Positions 9,570-17,837 of a DNA stretch of 64,000 nt are shown piece after piece. The notes below the pieces were generated by a model, which was given only the letters and a program-made list of their open reading frames with translations, was not told the DNA's origin and searched no databases. Source of the stretch: Sphingomonas phyllosphaerae FA2 (GTDB taxonomy: Bacteria; Pseudomonadota; Alphaproteobacteria; Sphingomonadales; Sphingomonadaceae); the NCBI RefSeq assembly GCF_000427645.1, contig NZ_KE386571.1, positions 2,699,848-2,763,847 on the forward strand. The letters run 5' to 3'. The position numbers were made by a program, and so were the translations under genes. Each line of letters starts with the position of its first letter. Position 1 is the first letter of the stretch.

Positions 9570-9875
9570 TTACCCCCCGATCGCCATCGCCCCGGCGGCG
9601 GCGAACCCGGCGATCGCCAGAATCCCAAGCACCCGCGCCAACGACTCTTTCCGGTAATCCGACAACCGCGTCTCGTTGAGCCAGTACAGACCCTCCGGCG
9701 TCTTCTCGATCGCGCCGAACGCCACCATCCGCTCGAACACCCGCCGGTCGAGCCGCGACGTCGGCGTCGCGAACTTCGTCGCGGTTTCCTTCGCGGTCGC
9801 GCCCGCCGAGGTGAAATGCCAGGTGACGCGGTTGCGCGCCTTGGCGATCAGCGCCGCCATGATCGTGCCGGACAT
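9570..9875 (-). CDS. Small hypothetical protein with C-terminal membrane segment
   Basis: 101 residues that I cannot assign to a named family. The N-terminal 75 residues are soluble and look like a small winged-helix-like fold (RLDRRVFERMVAFGAIEK, then a short strand containing GLYWLNET). The last 22 residues (VLGILAIAGFAAAGAMAIGG) are a membrane segment. AAGGAG stands five bases before the ATG, and the start is only 12 bases after the RNase R stop, so it is almost certainly the next gene of the rnr operon. Confidence 0.75.
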   Translation of the reverse strand: MSGTIMAALIAKARNRVTWHFTSAGATAKETATKFATPTSRLDRRVFERMVAFGAIEKTPEGLYWLNETRLSDYRKESLARVLGILAIAGFAAAGAMAIGG

Positions 9876-9887
9876 GCGAACTCCTTC

Positions 9888-12242
9888 TTACTTCTTGCGG
9901 TTCTGATGACGCAGATTGCCGGGCCGCCCGCGCCGCTTGAGCACGCGCGGCGGCTTGATGCCCTTCGTCGGCGCACGCTCGGTCCGCGCGCCGCCATAGC
10001 GCCCCTCGGGCAATTCGAAGCGCAGCGCGCCCGACACCGGATTGGCCTCGGCGAGCCGCAATTCCAGCCGCTGCCCCTGCGCATATTCCTCGCCGCTCTG
10101 CTCGCCGATCAGCCGCCGCGCCGCCTCGTCGAAGCGAAAATATTCGCCGCCCAGATCGCGCACCGGCATCAGCCCGTCGCCGCCGATCCCGTCGACCGTC
10201 GCGAAGAAGCCGAAATTGGTGACCCCGGTGATCCGCACCTCGACCAGCTCGCCGACCCGCTCCGACAGGAAGGCGGCGACATAGCGGTCGATCGTCTCGC
10301 GCTCGGCCTCCATCGCGCGGCGTTCCAGCTTGCTGATCGTCGTGCCCGCCAGTTCGAAATCCTCGTCGCCGTTCAGCCCGCCTGGCCCCAGCCCGTAAGC
10401 GGAGACAAGCGCGCGATGCACCATCAGGTCGGCGTAGCGGCGGATCGGCGAGGTGAAATGCGCATAGCTGCCCAGCGACAGCCCGAAGTGCCCGTGATTG
10501 GCGGGCGCATAATAGGCCTGCGTCTGCGAGCGGAGGATCTGCTCCATAATCTCCGGCCGGAACGGCACGTCGCCGACGCGATCGAGGATGCGATTGAAGG
10601 TCGCCGGCTTGACGACCTGCCCCAGCGCGAACGGCACCGCGAACGTCTCGAGATAATCCTTGAGCGCCACCAGCTTCTCGCGCGCCGGCGCTTCGTGGAC
10701 GCGGTACATCACCGGCGCCTTCTTCGCCTCGAGCGCCTTGGCGGCGGCGACGTTCGCGGCGATCATGAAATCCTCGATCAGCCGGTGCGCATCGAGCCGC
10801 TCGCGCGCCGCCACCGACATGATCCGCCCCTTTTCGTCGAGCACCACCCGCCGCTCGGGCAGATCGAGGTCGAGCGGCTCGCGCTTGTCGCGCGCCGCGG
10901 CGAGCGCGCGCCAGCAATCCCACAGCGGCAGAAGGGCAGGCAATAGCCCTCTCCCCTCCGGGGAGAGGGTTGGGTGAGGGGCCGGTGTCTCACCGAGCGA
11001 AGCGCCCGCGGCACCCCCTCCCCCAACCCCCTCCCCGGAGGGGCCGGGGCTATCAACGCTATCAATCCACGCCTGCGCATCCTCATACGCAATATTGGCC
11101 GCCAGCCGCACCACCGCGCGCGTAAACCGCCAGCTCTTGAGCGCTCCCGCCTTCGTCACCTGCAAATGGCACGCCAGCGCCGCACGATCCTCGCCCGCCT
11201 TCAACGAGCAGACGTCCGCCGACAATATCTCCGGCAACATCGGCACGACGCGATCGGGAAAATAGACCGAATTGCCGCGCGCCCGCGCCTCGCGGTCGAT
11301 CGCGCTGCCCGGCCGCACGTAGAAACTGACATCCGCAATCGCGACGATCGCCTTCCACCCGCCGTCGTTGGCGGGATCGTCGTCGGGCGTCGCCCATACC
11401 GCATCGTCATGGTCGCGCGCATCGGCGGGGTCGATCGCGACGATCGGCAAATGCGTCAGGTCCTCGCGCCCCTCCCCCAACGGCTGCCGCGCCGCCTTCT
11501 CCGCCGCATCGAGCGCCTCCTGCGCGAAGACGTCCGGGATATTATGCTTGTGGATCGCGATCAGCGAGAAGCTGCGCGGTGCGAACGGATCACCCAGCCG
11601 CTGCACCACCTTCGCCATCACGCGCGGCGGCCGCCCCGCGATCTCGGCGCTGACCAGATCGCCCGCCGCCGCCCCGCCGGCATCCGACACCGGATATTCG
11701 CGCCGCTCTTTCTTCTCGACCCCCTGCAACCACAACCGGTCACCCTCACGCCGCAGCACCCCGATCACCTGTTCGGCGGCGGGCGCGAGCACCTTCATCG
11801 GATGCGCGGTCCAGCCGCCACCGGTCTCCTCGGTGCGCGCGAGGATGCGCTCACCGACCCCCAGCGCACCATGCTTGCGGTCGCGCACCCGAATCCGCGG
11901 GGTCGGCACATCGGCCTCCCACCGCTCGGGCACGCCCCAGACGTTGCCGCCCTGATCGACGTCGACGATCCGCAGCACCGTCACCTTCGGCAGCCCGCCC
12001 ATCTTGTGGAACGCGCGACCGGGCGCGGAGTCGATCAGCCCCTCGTCGCCCATGTCCTTGAGCAGCGCCTTGAGCGCGATCTTCTGCTGCGCGGTCAGCC
12101 CGAAGGCGCGCGCGATCTCGCGCTTGCCCGCGGGCGTCGCGGATGAGGTGATGAAGTCGAGGATCTGCTCGCGCGTCGGCAGGCCGGGGCTGGGTTTCTT
12201 GGGCACGGACGGGAGATAGGGGGTGTGGGGCGGGAAAGCCAT
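9888..12242 (-). CDS. rnr: Ribonuclease R with an in-frame palindromic-repeat insertion
   Basis: 3'-5' exoribonuclease of the RNB family. An N-terminal winged-helix/cold-shock region is followed by the RNB catalytic core, whose metal ligands are visible in IDPADARDHDDAVWA. The C-terminal S1 domain contains VTNFGFFATVDG, and the protein ends in a lysine/arginine-rich tail. About 784 residues from the ATG at 12242. The in-frame upstream extension to 12335 is translated repeat sequence and I reject it. Residues about 398-433 are encoded by a family C palindromic repeat inserted without breaking the frame. It sits in the variable linker between AYEDAQAWI and LWDCWRALAAARDKRE. Confidence 0.93.
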   Translation of the reverse strand: MAFPPHTPYLPSVPKKPSPGLPTREQILDFITSSATPAGKREIARAFGLTAQQKIALKALLKDMGDEGLIDSAPGRAFHKMGGLPKVTVLRIVDVDQGGNVWGVPERWEADVPTPRIRVRDRKHGALGVGERILARTEETGGGWTAHPMKVLAPAAEQVIGVLRREGDRLWLQGVEKKERREYPVSDAGGAAAGDLVSAEIAGRPPRVMAKVVQRLGDPFAPRSFSLIAIHKHNIPDVFAQEALDAAEKAARQPLGEGREDLTHLPIVAIDPADARDHDDAVWATPDDDPANDGGWKAIVAIADVSFYVRPGSAIDREARARGNSVYFPDRVVPMLPEILSADVCSLKAGEDRAALACHLQVTKAGALKSWRFTRAVVRLAANIAYEDAQAWIDSVDSPGPSGEGVGGGGAAGASLGETPAPHPTLSPEGRGLLPALLPLWDCWRALAAARDKREPLDLDLPERRVVLDEKGRIMSVAARERLDAHRLIEDFMIAANVAAAKALEAKKAPVMYRVHEAPAREKLVALKDYLETFAVPFALGQVVKPATFNRILDRVGDVPFRPEIMEQILRSQTQAYYAPANHGHFGLSLGSYAHFTSPIRRYADLMVHRALVSAYGLGPGGLNGDEDFELAGTTISKLERRAMEAERETIDRYVAAFLSERVGELVEVRITGVTNFGFFATVDGIGGDGLMPVRDLGGEYFRFDEAARRLIGEQSGEEYAQGQRLELRLAEANPVSGALRFELPEGRYGGARTERAPTKGIKPPRVLKRRGRPGNLRHQNRKK
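10945..11052. repeat. Palindromic repeat family C inside rnr
   Basis: Inverted arms (ccctctcccctccggggaga, ending in a gggtgagggg box, against its complement at 11015-11046) within the RNase R reading frame. The left half matches the intergenic copy at 12250-12366 almost base for base. Both the reading frame and the RNase R motifs on either side are intact. Confidence 0.88.
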
Positions 12243-12249
12243 CGAGTTA

Positions 12250-12366
12250 AGCCCTCTCCCCCTCGGGGAGAGGGTTTGGGTGAGGGGCCGGGGTCTCACC
12301 GAGACCGGCCTCTCCATGAGATGCCTTCCCCTCACCCAACCCTCTCCCCGGAGGGGAGAGGGCTAT
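12250..12366. repeat. Palindromic repeat family C, intergenic copy
   Basis: Long imperfect palindrome between the phosphoesterase gene end and the rnr start. On the minus strand its last arm places a GGAGAGGG about nine bases before the rnr ATG, so the repeat may supply that gene's ribosome-binding site. Confidence 0.88.
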
Positions 12367-12369
12367 CAC

Positions 12370-13146
12370 CTACCGCCCCGCCGCGCTCATCTCGCTGATC
12401 GGATACACCGGCTGCGCCGACATCGTCCGCACCAACGTCTCGAAGCGATCGCCCTCGACCCGGATCTCGTTGAACGCCGGCGGCGAGTTGCGCGTCCGCT
12501 TCGACAGCGTCCCCGCCCCGATCAGCCGCAACCGCCAGCCGTTGCGCTCATACGGCATGTCGAACGGATCATGGACATGCCCCGACAGCACCGCATGGAC
12601 CCCGGCATCCGCCAGCGCCGCCAGCGCGACGTCGCCGCGCTTCGTCTTCGCCGTCCCCTGGCTCCCGCCGTCGATCAGCGGATGGTGCCCCGCGACGAAG
12701 ATCAGGTTGCCGCGCGGCGCCGCCTCGACCAGCGCCATCGCGCGGCGTAGCGAGCCGGTGCTCACCCGCCCCTTCGACCAGTTCCAGCGCCATTGCGCGC
12801 GCGCGGTGGTCTTCAGCGGAACGATCGTGATCCCGTCGATCTCCAGCGGTCGCTCGATCATCTTCTCGACCGCGGCATAGCGCGAATAGGGCGCGAACAG
12901 CCGCCGCAGCGGGTCCCAATAATAGGGTATATCGTGGTTGCCGACCTCCAGCGTCACCGGCACGCCGAGACTCTTCAGCCACGCGCCGCCGTCATCGAAC
13001 TCGCGCTTGGTCGCGCGCATCGTCAGGTCGCCGGTCATGATGACCGCATCGGGCTTTTCTGCCGCCACCACGTCGCGGAACCACGCGACCGCGGCCGGGT
13101 CCTCCGCGCCGAAATGAACATCGCTGACGTGGAAAAGCCGGGTCAT
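12370..13146 (-). CDS. Calcineurin-like metallophosphoesterase
   Basis: 258-residue cytoplasmic member of the metallophosphatase superfamily. The metal-site motifs occur in order: DVH (FHVSDVHFG), GDLTMRA, GNHDIPY, GHHPLID and GHVHDPF. The closest general class is the cyclic-nucleotide-phosphodiesterase-like group (CpdA/Icc type), but the substrate cannot be read from sequence. AAGGACTGGG precedes the ATG. A repeat separates it from rnr downstream, so co-transcription is possible but not assured. Confidence 0.9.
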   Translation of the reverse strand: MTRLFHVSDVHFGAEDPAAVAWFRDVVAAEKPDAVIMTGDLTMRATKREFDDGGAWLKSLGVPVTLEVGNHDIPYYWDPLRRLFAPYSRYAAVEKMIERPLEIDGITIVPLKTTARAQWRWNWSKGRVSTGSLRRAMALVEAAPRGNLIFVAGHHPLIDGGSQGTAKTKRGDVALAALADAGVHAVLSGHVHDPFDMPYERNGWRLRLIGAGTLSKRTRNSPPAFNEIRVEGDRFETLVRTMSAQPVYPISEMSAAGR

Positions 13147-13218
13147 CCCAGTCCTTTTAATCGGTTATCCCACCCGCGAACGCATCACGCGCCGATCGGC
13201 TGCGTCATCCGCCGTTCC

Positions 13219-13848
13219 TCATCCGCCAAACGAGCGCCCGCCGCCCCAGCCGCCGCTCGATCGCGCCGAGACGCGCCCGCCGAACCCGCCGCGCGACACC
13301 ACCGAGCTGCGCGTCTGGATGCGCTGCGTCGTGATCGGCGCGGTCACCGCGCGCGACCCGACCTGATAATTATACCCGCGCCCGCCATAGCCGCCGCCGT
13401 ACAGCCACGCCCCCGACGGCGTGTACCAGCTGCCGTCGCGCCGGTTCTGGTACAGACCGTTATAGCGATAGCCCGATCCATCGAGCAGCCGCCCGATCAT
13501 GAACCCGGTCAACAACGGCACGAAGAAGCTCTGCCCGCCCTCGTTGCGCGCCAGACATTGCCCGGACCCGAACTGGTCCTCGCACAGATTCTTTTCGTCG
13601 AAGCGCGGCGCGGCCTTGCCGTCGGTGGTCGCGGCCTCCTTCGCGGCGTTCTCGCAGGTCACCTTGGCGAACGCGCCGCTCGCGACGCACTCGTCGACGG
13701 TCTTGAATGCCGACACCTCGGTCGGCGGGCCGAATTGCTGTTGCTGGTCGGGGGTGCCGTCGCAGCCGGACAGCATCGCCAGCGCGCCCACGGCGGTCAG
13801 CCCGGCGGCGGCGGAGCGCTTGCGGCGGATCGGAAGGGAATCGGTCAT
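13219..13848 (-). CDS. DUF1190-family lipoprotein (YjfM/YgiB-like)
   Basis: 209-residue envelope protein. An N-terminal signal with lipobox-like LSGC (near residue 29) suggests a lipoprotein. The middle holds the conserved cysteine-containing segment (DECVASG, ENLCEDQFG-type region, CLARNEGG) and FFVPLLTGFMIG. The C-terminus is low-complexity glycine/serine/arginine (RGGFGGRVSARSSGG). These are the marks of DUF1190. It follows the DUF350 gene by 10 bases. In E. coli the same family sits beside DUF350 in the yjf locus; the function is unknown. Confidence 0.82.
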   Translation of the reverse strand: MTDSLPIRRKRSAAAGLTAVGALAMLSGCDGTPDQQQQFGPPTEVSAFKTVDECVASGAFAKVTCENAAKEAATTDGKAAPRFDEKNLCEDQFGSGQCLARNEGGQSFFVPLLTGFMIGRLLDGSGYRYNGLYQNRRDGSWYTPSGAWLYGGGYGGRGYNYQVGSRAVTAPITTQRIQTRSSVVSRGGFGGRVSARSSGGWGGGRSFGG

Positions 13849-13858
13849 CGCGTCGCTC

Positions 13859-14272
13859 TCAATAGCTCATGCAGGCGGCGTTGAGCAGCCCGATCGCAAT
13901 CGACGTCGCCGCCATATAGACGGCGCTCGCGACATTGCCGGTTTCGATCCGCGCCACCAGATCGCGGATCACGATCCGCCGCACCACCAGCGACGCCACC
14001 ACCTGGATCACCCCCGCCAGCACGCCCCACGCCACGAACTCCAGCGGGTTGGCGGTCACCTCCAGCGCCGAGGCGAGCGGCAGCGCGAACCCGACGATCG
14101 CCCCGCCGAAGGTGATCGCGGCGGCCATATTGCCCTCCGCCACCAGCCGCCGCTCGTCATAGGGCGTCGAAACCTGATACAGCCATTTGAAGATCGCGAG
14201 GAACAGGCACGCGATCGCAAAGGCGATCAGGAAATGCCCGGCCCCGAACAGAAAGGCGGTCGTGTCGAACAT
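13859..14272 (-). CDS. DUF350 inner-membrane protein (YjfL-like)
   Basis: 137 residues with four predicted membrane segments, at about 8-30, 50-72, 85-107 and 118-137. This is the size and topology of the DUF350/YjfL family. No catalytic residues are evident. GGGGAGC lies just before the ATG. The next gene (DUF1190) starts 10 bases after its stop. Together with the DUF2491 gene upstream it forms the minus-strand half of a split yjf-like locus. Confidence 0.85.
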   Translation of the reverse strand: MFDTTAFLFGAGHFLIAFAIACLFLAIFKWLYQVSTPYDERRLVAEGNMAAAITFGGAIVGFALPLASALEVTANPLEFVAWGVLAGVIQVVASLVVRRIVIRDLVARIETGNVASAVYMAATSIAIGLLNAACMSY

Positions 14273-14313
14273 GCGTGCTCCCCTTTTCCCATGCGATCGG
14301 AATTCCTTCTCCC

Positions 14314-14403
14314 CGTCATCCCGGACTTGATCCGGGATCCCGCTTCTTCTTGCCCCGTCGTCAGGAAGAAGCGGGGCCCCGGATCAAGTCCGGGGCGACG
14401 ACG
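14314..14403. repeat. Palindromic repeat family B, full copy
   Basis: Inverted repeat with arms gtcatcccggacttgatccg and the complementary cggatcaagtccggggcgac. Each arm carries an inner agaagcgggg/cccgcttctt box around a short centre. Other copies are at 51074-51166 and, truncated by an IS, at 63058-63076. Confidence 0.88.
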
Positions 14404-14472
14404 GGAGGGAACATCCGTCACTGAAACACTGAACTTCGATCGAGCCTAGCGGATAATCACCTCACCCAAAAC

Positions 14473-14549
14473 CGTCATTGCGAGCGTAGCGAAGCAATCC
14501 AGGGCGTCCTGGTCCGACACTGGATTGCTTCGCTACGCTCGCAATGACG
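14473..14549. repeat. Palindromic intergenic repeat, family A, copy 3
   Basis: Same arms as the copy at 5630. It lies with a family B copy and a further inverted repeat in the 438-base gene-free stretch between the DUF350 and DUF2491 genes. Confidence 0.9.
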
Positions 14550-14614
14550 AGCTACCTACAGCCCTGAATCTCCACCCCGTTCGTCTCGAGCAGGGATCGA
14601 GCCTGCCGAGAGCC

Positions 14615-14654
14615 CGTGTCGAGAGATGGCCACCGCGCGGAGCCTCTCGACACG
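14615..14654. repeat. 10-base perfect inverted repeat
   Basis: cgtgtcgaga at 14615 and its exact complement tctcgacacg at 14645, separated by 20 bases. It looks like a worn member of another short palindromic repeat class and contains no gene. Confidence 0.6.
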
Positions 14655-14711
14655 CCGTCTCGACAATCTCGACGGCCGATCGAGGCGAACGGTAAAGCTG
14701 CGCCCCACCCG

Positions 14712-15353
14712 CTACGCCGAGAACTCCGCCGGCGACAACGGCAGCCCGATCATGATGTCATGCGTCGTATCGCCCCCCTCCGGCCGCGCCGACAGCGCGA
14801 GCAGCAGCTCCTGCCCCTCCGGCGCCAGATCGCGGACGTAGAGCATACATTGCTGACGGATATGCTTCACCGGCTCGCCATCGCGCTCGTAATAAAGCGC
14901 TTCCCACAATTGCACCGGCGGCTGGACGCGCTCGTCGCCGTCATACCAGAAGCGGCGGAAGGGCGGCAGCCCGGCCTCGTTCCACACCGGCTGGCTCAGC
15001 CGGTCGCGGAACGCCGCATCGTCCCACCCGCCGGTCGCATAGGTCGAGGACCACGGCCGGAACAGCGTGAAATCATCGGCATCCGACCCGTCGGGCTGCT
15101 GGCTCACCGCCTGCAGCATTAATTCGTCGTCGGTGTAGAAACGGTGGACGTACCCGCCACCGTCGTCGAGCTTGATGATCCCCTGCGCGGTGATCTCCAG
15201 CGTGTCGCGGTCGAGCGTGAAGGTGCCGCCCGCCAGCCGCCGCCACGCCAGTGCGTCGAGCCGCACCATCCGCCCGATCGTCACGTCGCGCACCACCGCC
15301 ACCGCGCTCTTCGCCACGTCGCGTCCGCCGCCGAACAGGCTGCCGAAGATCAT
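14712..15353 (-). CDS. DUF2491 family protein (YjfK-like)
   Basis: 213-residue soluble protein without signal peptide or membrane segments, of the DUF2491 type. The start context is near 15353 (MIFGSLFGGG). Characteristic stretches are KLDDGGGYVHRFYTDDE, FTLFRPWSSTY and ERDGEPVKHIRQQCMLYVRD. The molecular function is unknown. It is divergent from the DUF2170/PspA operon, 88 bases from that operon's GTG. The DUF350 and DUF1190 genes follow on its strand after a repeat-filled gap, so they may or may not share its transcript. Confidence 0.82.
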   Translation of the reverse strand: MIFGSLFGGGRDVAKSAVAVVRDVTIGRMVRLDALAWRRLAGGTFTLDRDTLEITAQGIIKLDDGGGYVHRFYTDDELMLQAVSQQPDGSDADDFTLFRPWSSTYATGGWDDAAFRDRLSQPVWNEAGLPPFRRFWYDGDERVQPPVQLWEALYYERDGEPVKHIRQQCMLYVRDLAPEGQELLLALSARPEGGDTTHDIMIGLPLSPAEFSA

Positions 15354-15441
15354 GTCGCGCGCGTTCCCGTCAGCCCAATCACCTTGCCAAAGGCTGCGGG
15401 CTTATGCTTGGAGTGTCAAGCATACCGAGAGGACGAAGAGC

Positions 15442-15867
15442 GTGGACGATACGGCACGGGTATGGACGATCGGGCGGCTGGCCGAGGCGCTGGGTGCCGC
15501 CGATCATGCCGCGGAAGTCGGCGTCGAGCGGGTCGGCGACGTGCTGCGCGTCACGATGCGCGAACACGGCGATCTCGCGGTGTTCCTGAGCGTCGCGGGC
15601 GAGCAGATCGTCGTCTCCAGCCTGTTGTGGCCGGTCGCCGAAATGGACGATCCCGCCGCCTTCAACCACTTTCTGCTCAAGGCGCAGAAGCTGGTCCCGC
15701 TCTCCAATTTCGCGATCACCGAGGTCGACGGGCGTGAATATTACGAGCTGATCGGCGAGCTTTCGATCGAATCGACGCTGCGCACGATCCTGATCGAGCT
15801 GCGCGTGCTGGCGCATAACGCGCTCGATGCCGCCGCCGATCTGCGCCACGCCTTCGCCGCTGCCTGA
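15442..15867 (+). CDS. DUF2170 family protein (YjfI-like)
   Basis: 141 residues, soluble, alpha/beta, resembling type III secretion chaperone-like folds in its strand-helix pattern (LAVFLSVAGEQIVVSSLLW, LSNFAITEVDGREYYELIGEL). I start it at the GTG at 15442, which has GAGAGG nine bases upstream; the longer open frame extends into the DUF2491 gene on the other strand. The next gene (PspA family) starts 13 bases after the stop, as in the E. coli yjfI-yjfJ pair. Confidence 0.82.
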   Translation: MDDTARVWTIGRLAEALGAADHAAEVGVERVGDVLRVTMREHGDLAVFLSVAGEQIVVSSLLWPVAEMDDPAAFNHFLLKAQKLVPLSNFAITEVDGREYYELIGELSIESTLRTILIELRVLAHNALDAAADLRHAFAAA

Positions 15868-15880
15868 GGAATACTGACCG

Positions 15881-16609
15881 ATGTCGATGTGGAAGCAATT
15901 CGTCACGCTGATCCGCGGCACCGCGCATGAGGCGGGCCAGTCGGTGGTCGACGCGCGCGCGCTGACGATCCTCGACCAGCAGCTCCGCGACGCCGGGACC
16001 GCACAGGCCAAGGCGCGCGACGATCTCGCCACCGTCACCGCCAAGCGCCGGCTGATCGAAAAGGACATCGAGCAGCTCTCGGCGCAGCGCGACAAATACG
16101 AAGCCTCCGCGCGCGCCGCGATGGGCCGCGGCGACATGGACCTCGCGCGCGAGGTGGCCGAGCGGCTGGCGCAGATCGAGCGCGAGCTGAACGCCAAGAA
16201 TCCGCAGGTCGCCGACATGCGCACCGCCGAAGACCGGATGCGCGGGATCATCAAGCAGGGCGACGGCAAGATCGAGGCGCTGCGCCGCGAGGTCGACGTC
16301 GTCCGCGCCAACGAAAGCGTCCAGCAGGCGCAGGCGCAGATCGCCAGCAACACCCACGGCGCGCAATCGCAGCTCGGCTCCGCCGCCGACAGCCTCGCGC
16401 GGCTCAAGGAGCGGCAGGCGGTGCGCGAGGAGAAGTTCCGCGCCTCCGCCGAGCTGGAAGACATGCGCACCGGCGCCGATCTCGACGCCAAGCTGGAGCG
16501 CGCCGGCCTGTTGCCGGGCGCGTCGAGCGCCGACGACATTCTCGCCCGCCTGTCCGCCCCGCGCGACGGCGGCGAGGCGAAACGGCTCGACGACAAATCC
16601 GGCGGCTGA
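15881..16609 (+). CDS. PspA/IM30 (ESCRT-III-like) family protein (YjfJ-like)
   Basis: 242 residues, almost all helical, with long coiled coils from about 25 to 215 and an N-terminal amphipathic stretch (MWKQFVTLIRGTAHEAGQ). This is the PspA/Vipp1 layout of membrane-remodelling proteins that protect the inner membrane under stress. It follows DUF2170 by 13 bases and precedes the glutathionylspermidine-synthase-like gene by 6, so the three are one operon. No pspF/pspB/pspC genes are nearby, which makes it the YjfJ type rather than a classical Psp operon. Confidence 0.88.
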   Translation: MSMWKQFVTLIRGTAHEAGQSVVDARALTILDQQLRDAGTAQAKARDDLATVTAKRRLIEKDIEQLSAQRDKYEASARAAMGRGDMDLAREVAERLAQIERELNAKNPQVADMRTAEDRMRGIIKQGDGKIEALRREVDVVRANESVQQAQAQIASNTHGAQSQLGSAADSLARLKERQAVREEKFRASAELEDMRTGADLDAKLERAGLLPGASSADDILARLSAPRDGGEAKRLDDKSGG

Positions 16610-16615
16610 TCCTTC

Positions 16616-17779
16616 GTGGAACGCATCGTCATCGGGGAGCGCGCCGGGTGGGAGGACACCGCCCGATCGATGGGCTTCACCTTCCATCATATGGATGGTC
16701 AGCGTTACTGGGACGAACGCGCCTATTACCGCTTCTCGCTCGACGAAATCGAGCGCGGGATCGAGACGCCGAGCGCAGAGCTGCACTATTTTTGCCTCGA
16801 TCTTGTCACCGAGGTGGTCGGAAGCGACACGCTGATGCACCGGCTCGCGATCCCCCAGCCGATGCGTGACGTGGTCGCTGCTTCGTGGAAGGCGGACGCG
16901 CCCTCGCTCTACGGCCGCTTCGACTTCGCCTATGACGGCACCGGCCCGGCCAAGCTGCTGGAATATAACGCCGATACCCCGACGAGCATCTACGAGACCG
17001 CGCTGTTCCAGTGGCAGTGGCTCGAAGACCGGATCGCCGACGGCACCCTCCCCGCGGACGCCGACCAGTACAACCGCCTCCACGACGCGCTGGTCGCCCG
17101 CTTCGGCGCGCTACTAACCCCCGGAAGTCTCCTGCATTTTTCCAGCGTCGCCGATCACGAGGAAGACCGCCAGACCGTCCGCTATCTCGAGGATACCGCG
17201 CGACAGGCCGCGCTCGACCCGGCGTTCGTCGCGATCGACCGGATCGGCGTCGACGGCGACGGCCAGTTTGTGGACGAGGAAAGCGTTCTGATCGCAGCGC
17301 TTTTCAAGCTGTATCCGTGGGAGGACATGCTGCGCGAGCCCTATGCCGCGCACCTGCCCGCGACGAAGACGATGTTCCTCGAACCGGCGTGGAAGGCGAT
17401 CCTCTCGAACAAGGGCATCCTCCCCCTGCTCTGGGAACGCCACCGCGGCCACCCCAACCTCCTCCCCGCCGCCTTCGCCGATGATACGGCCGGCGTCGCG
17501 GCGATCGGCGACCGCTTCGTGCGCAAGCCACTGTTTTCACGCGAAGGCTGGGACATCGAACTCCACGACGGCAGCGCCGAAGATCGCGGCCCGGAGGGCG
17601 GCTATGGCGACGAAGGCCATATCGTCCAGGCGCTCAGCCCGCTCCCGGTGTTCGACGGCCAACATGCGGTGATCGGCTCATGGATCGTTGGTGACGAGCC
17701 GGTCGCACTGTCGATCCGCGAGGACGACGGCCCGATCACCCGCGACCTCGCCCGCTTCGTCCCCCACGCGATCGTCTGA
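16616..17779 (+). CDS. Glutathionylspermidine synthase-like ATP-grasp ligase (YjfC-like)
   Basis: 387 residues matching the C-terminal ATP-grasp synthetase domain of glutathionylspermidine synthase, without the N-terminal amidase. Visible marks are FDFAYDGTGPAKLLEYNADT, FLEPAWKAILSNKGILP, RKPLFSREGWDIEL and IGSWIVGDEPVALSIRED. The start is a GTG. In E. coli YjfC and YgiC are the equivalents; they are predicted ATP-dependent ligases acting on an unknown acyl acceptor, and it should not be assumed that the product is glutathionylspermidine. It is the last gene of the DUF2170-PspA operon. Confidence 0.88.
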   Translation: MERIVIGERAGWEDTARSMGFTFHHMDGQRYWDERAYYRFSLDEIERGIETPSAELHYFCLDLVTEVVGSDTLMHRLAIPQPMRDVVAASWKADAPSLYGRFDFAYDGTGPAKLLEYNADTPTSIYETALFQWQWLEDRIADGTLPADADQYNRLHDALVARFGALLTPGSLLHFSSVADHEEDRQTVRYLEDTARQAALDPAFVAIDRIGVDGDGQFVDEESVLIAALFKLYPWEDMLREPYAAHLPATKTMFLEPAWKAILSNKGILPLLWERHRGHPNLLPAAFADDTAGVAAIGDRFVRKPLFSREGWDIELHDGSAEDRGPEGGYGDEGHIVQALSPLPVFDGQHAVIGSWIVGDEPVALSIREDDGPITRDLARFVPHAIV

Positions 17780-17837
17780 ACGGCGTTCCGGGTCGGCGCG
17801 TCATTGTCTTCGGGGCGCAGCGGCCTAAGCCCGTCAA

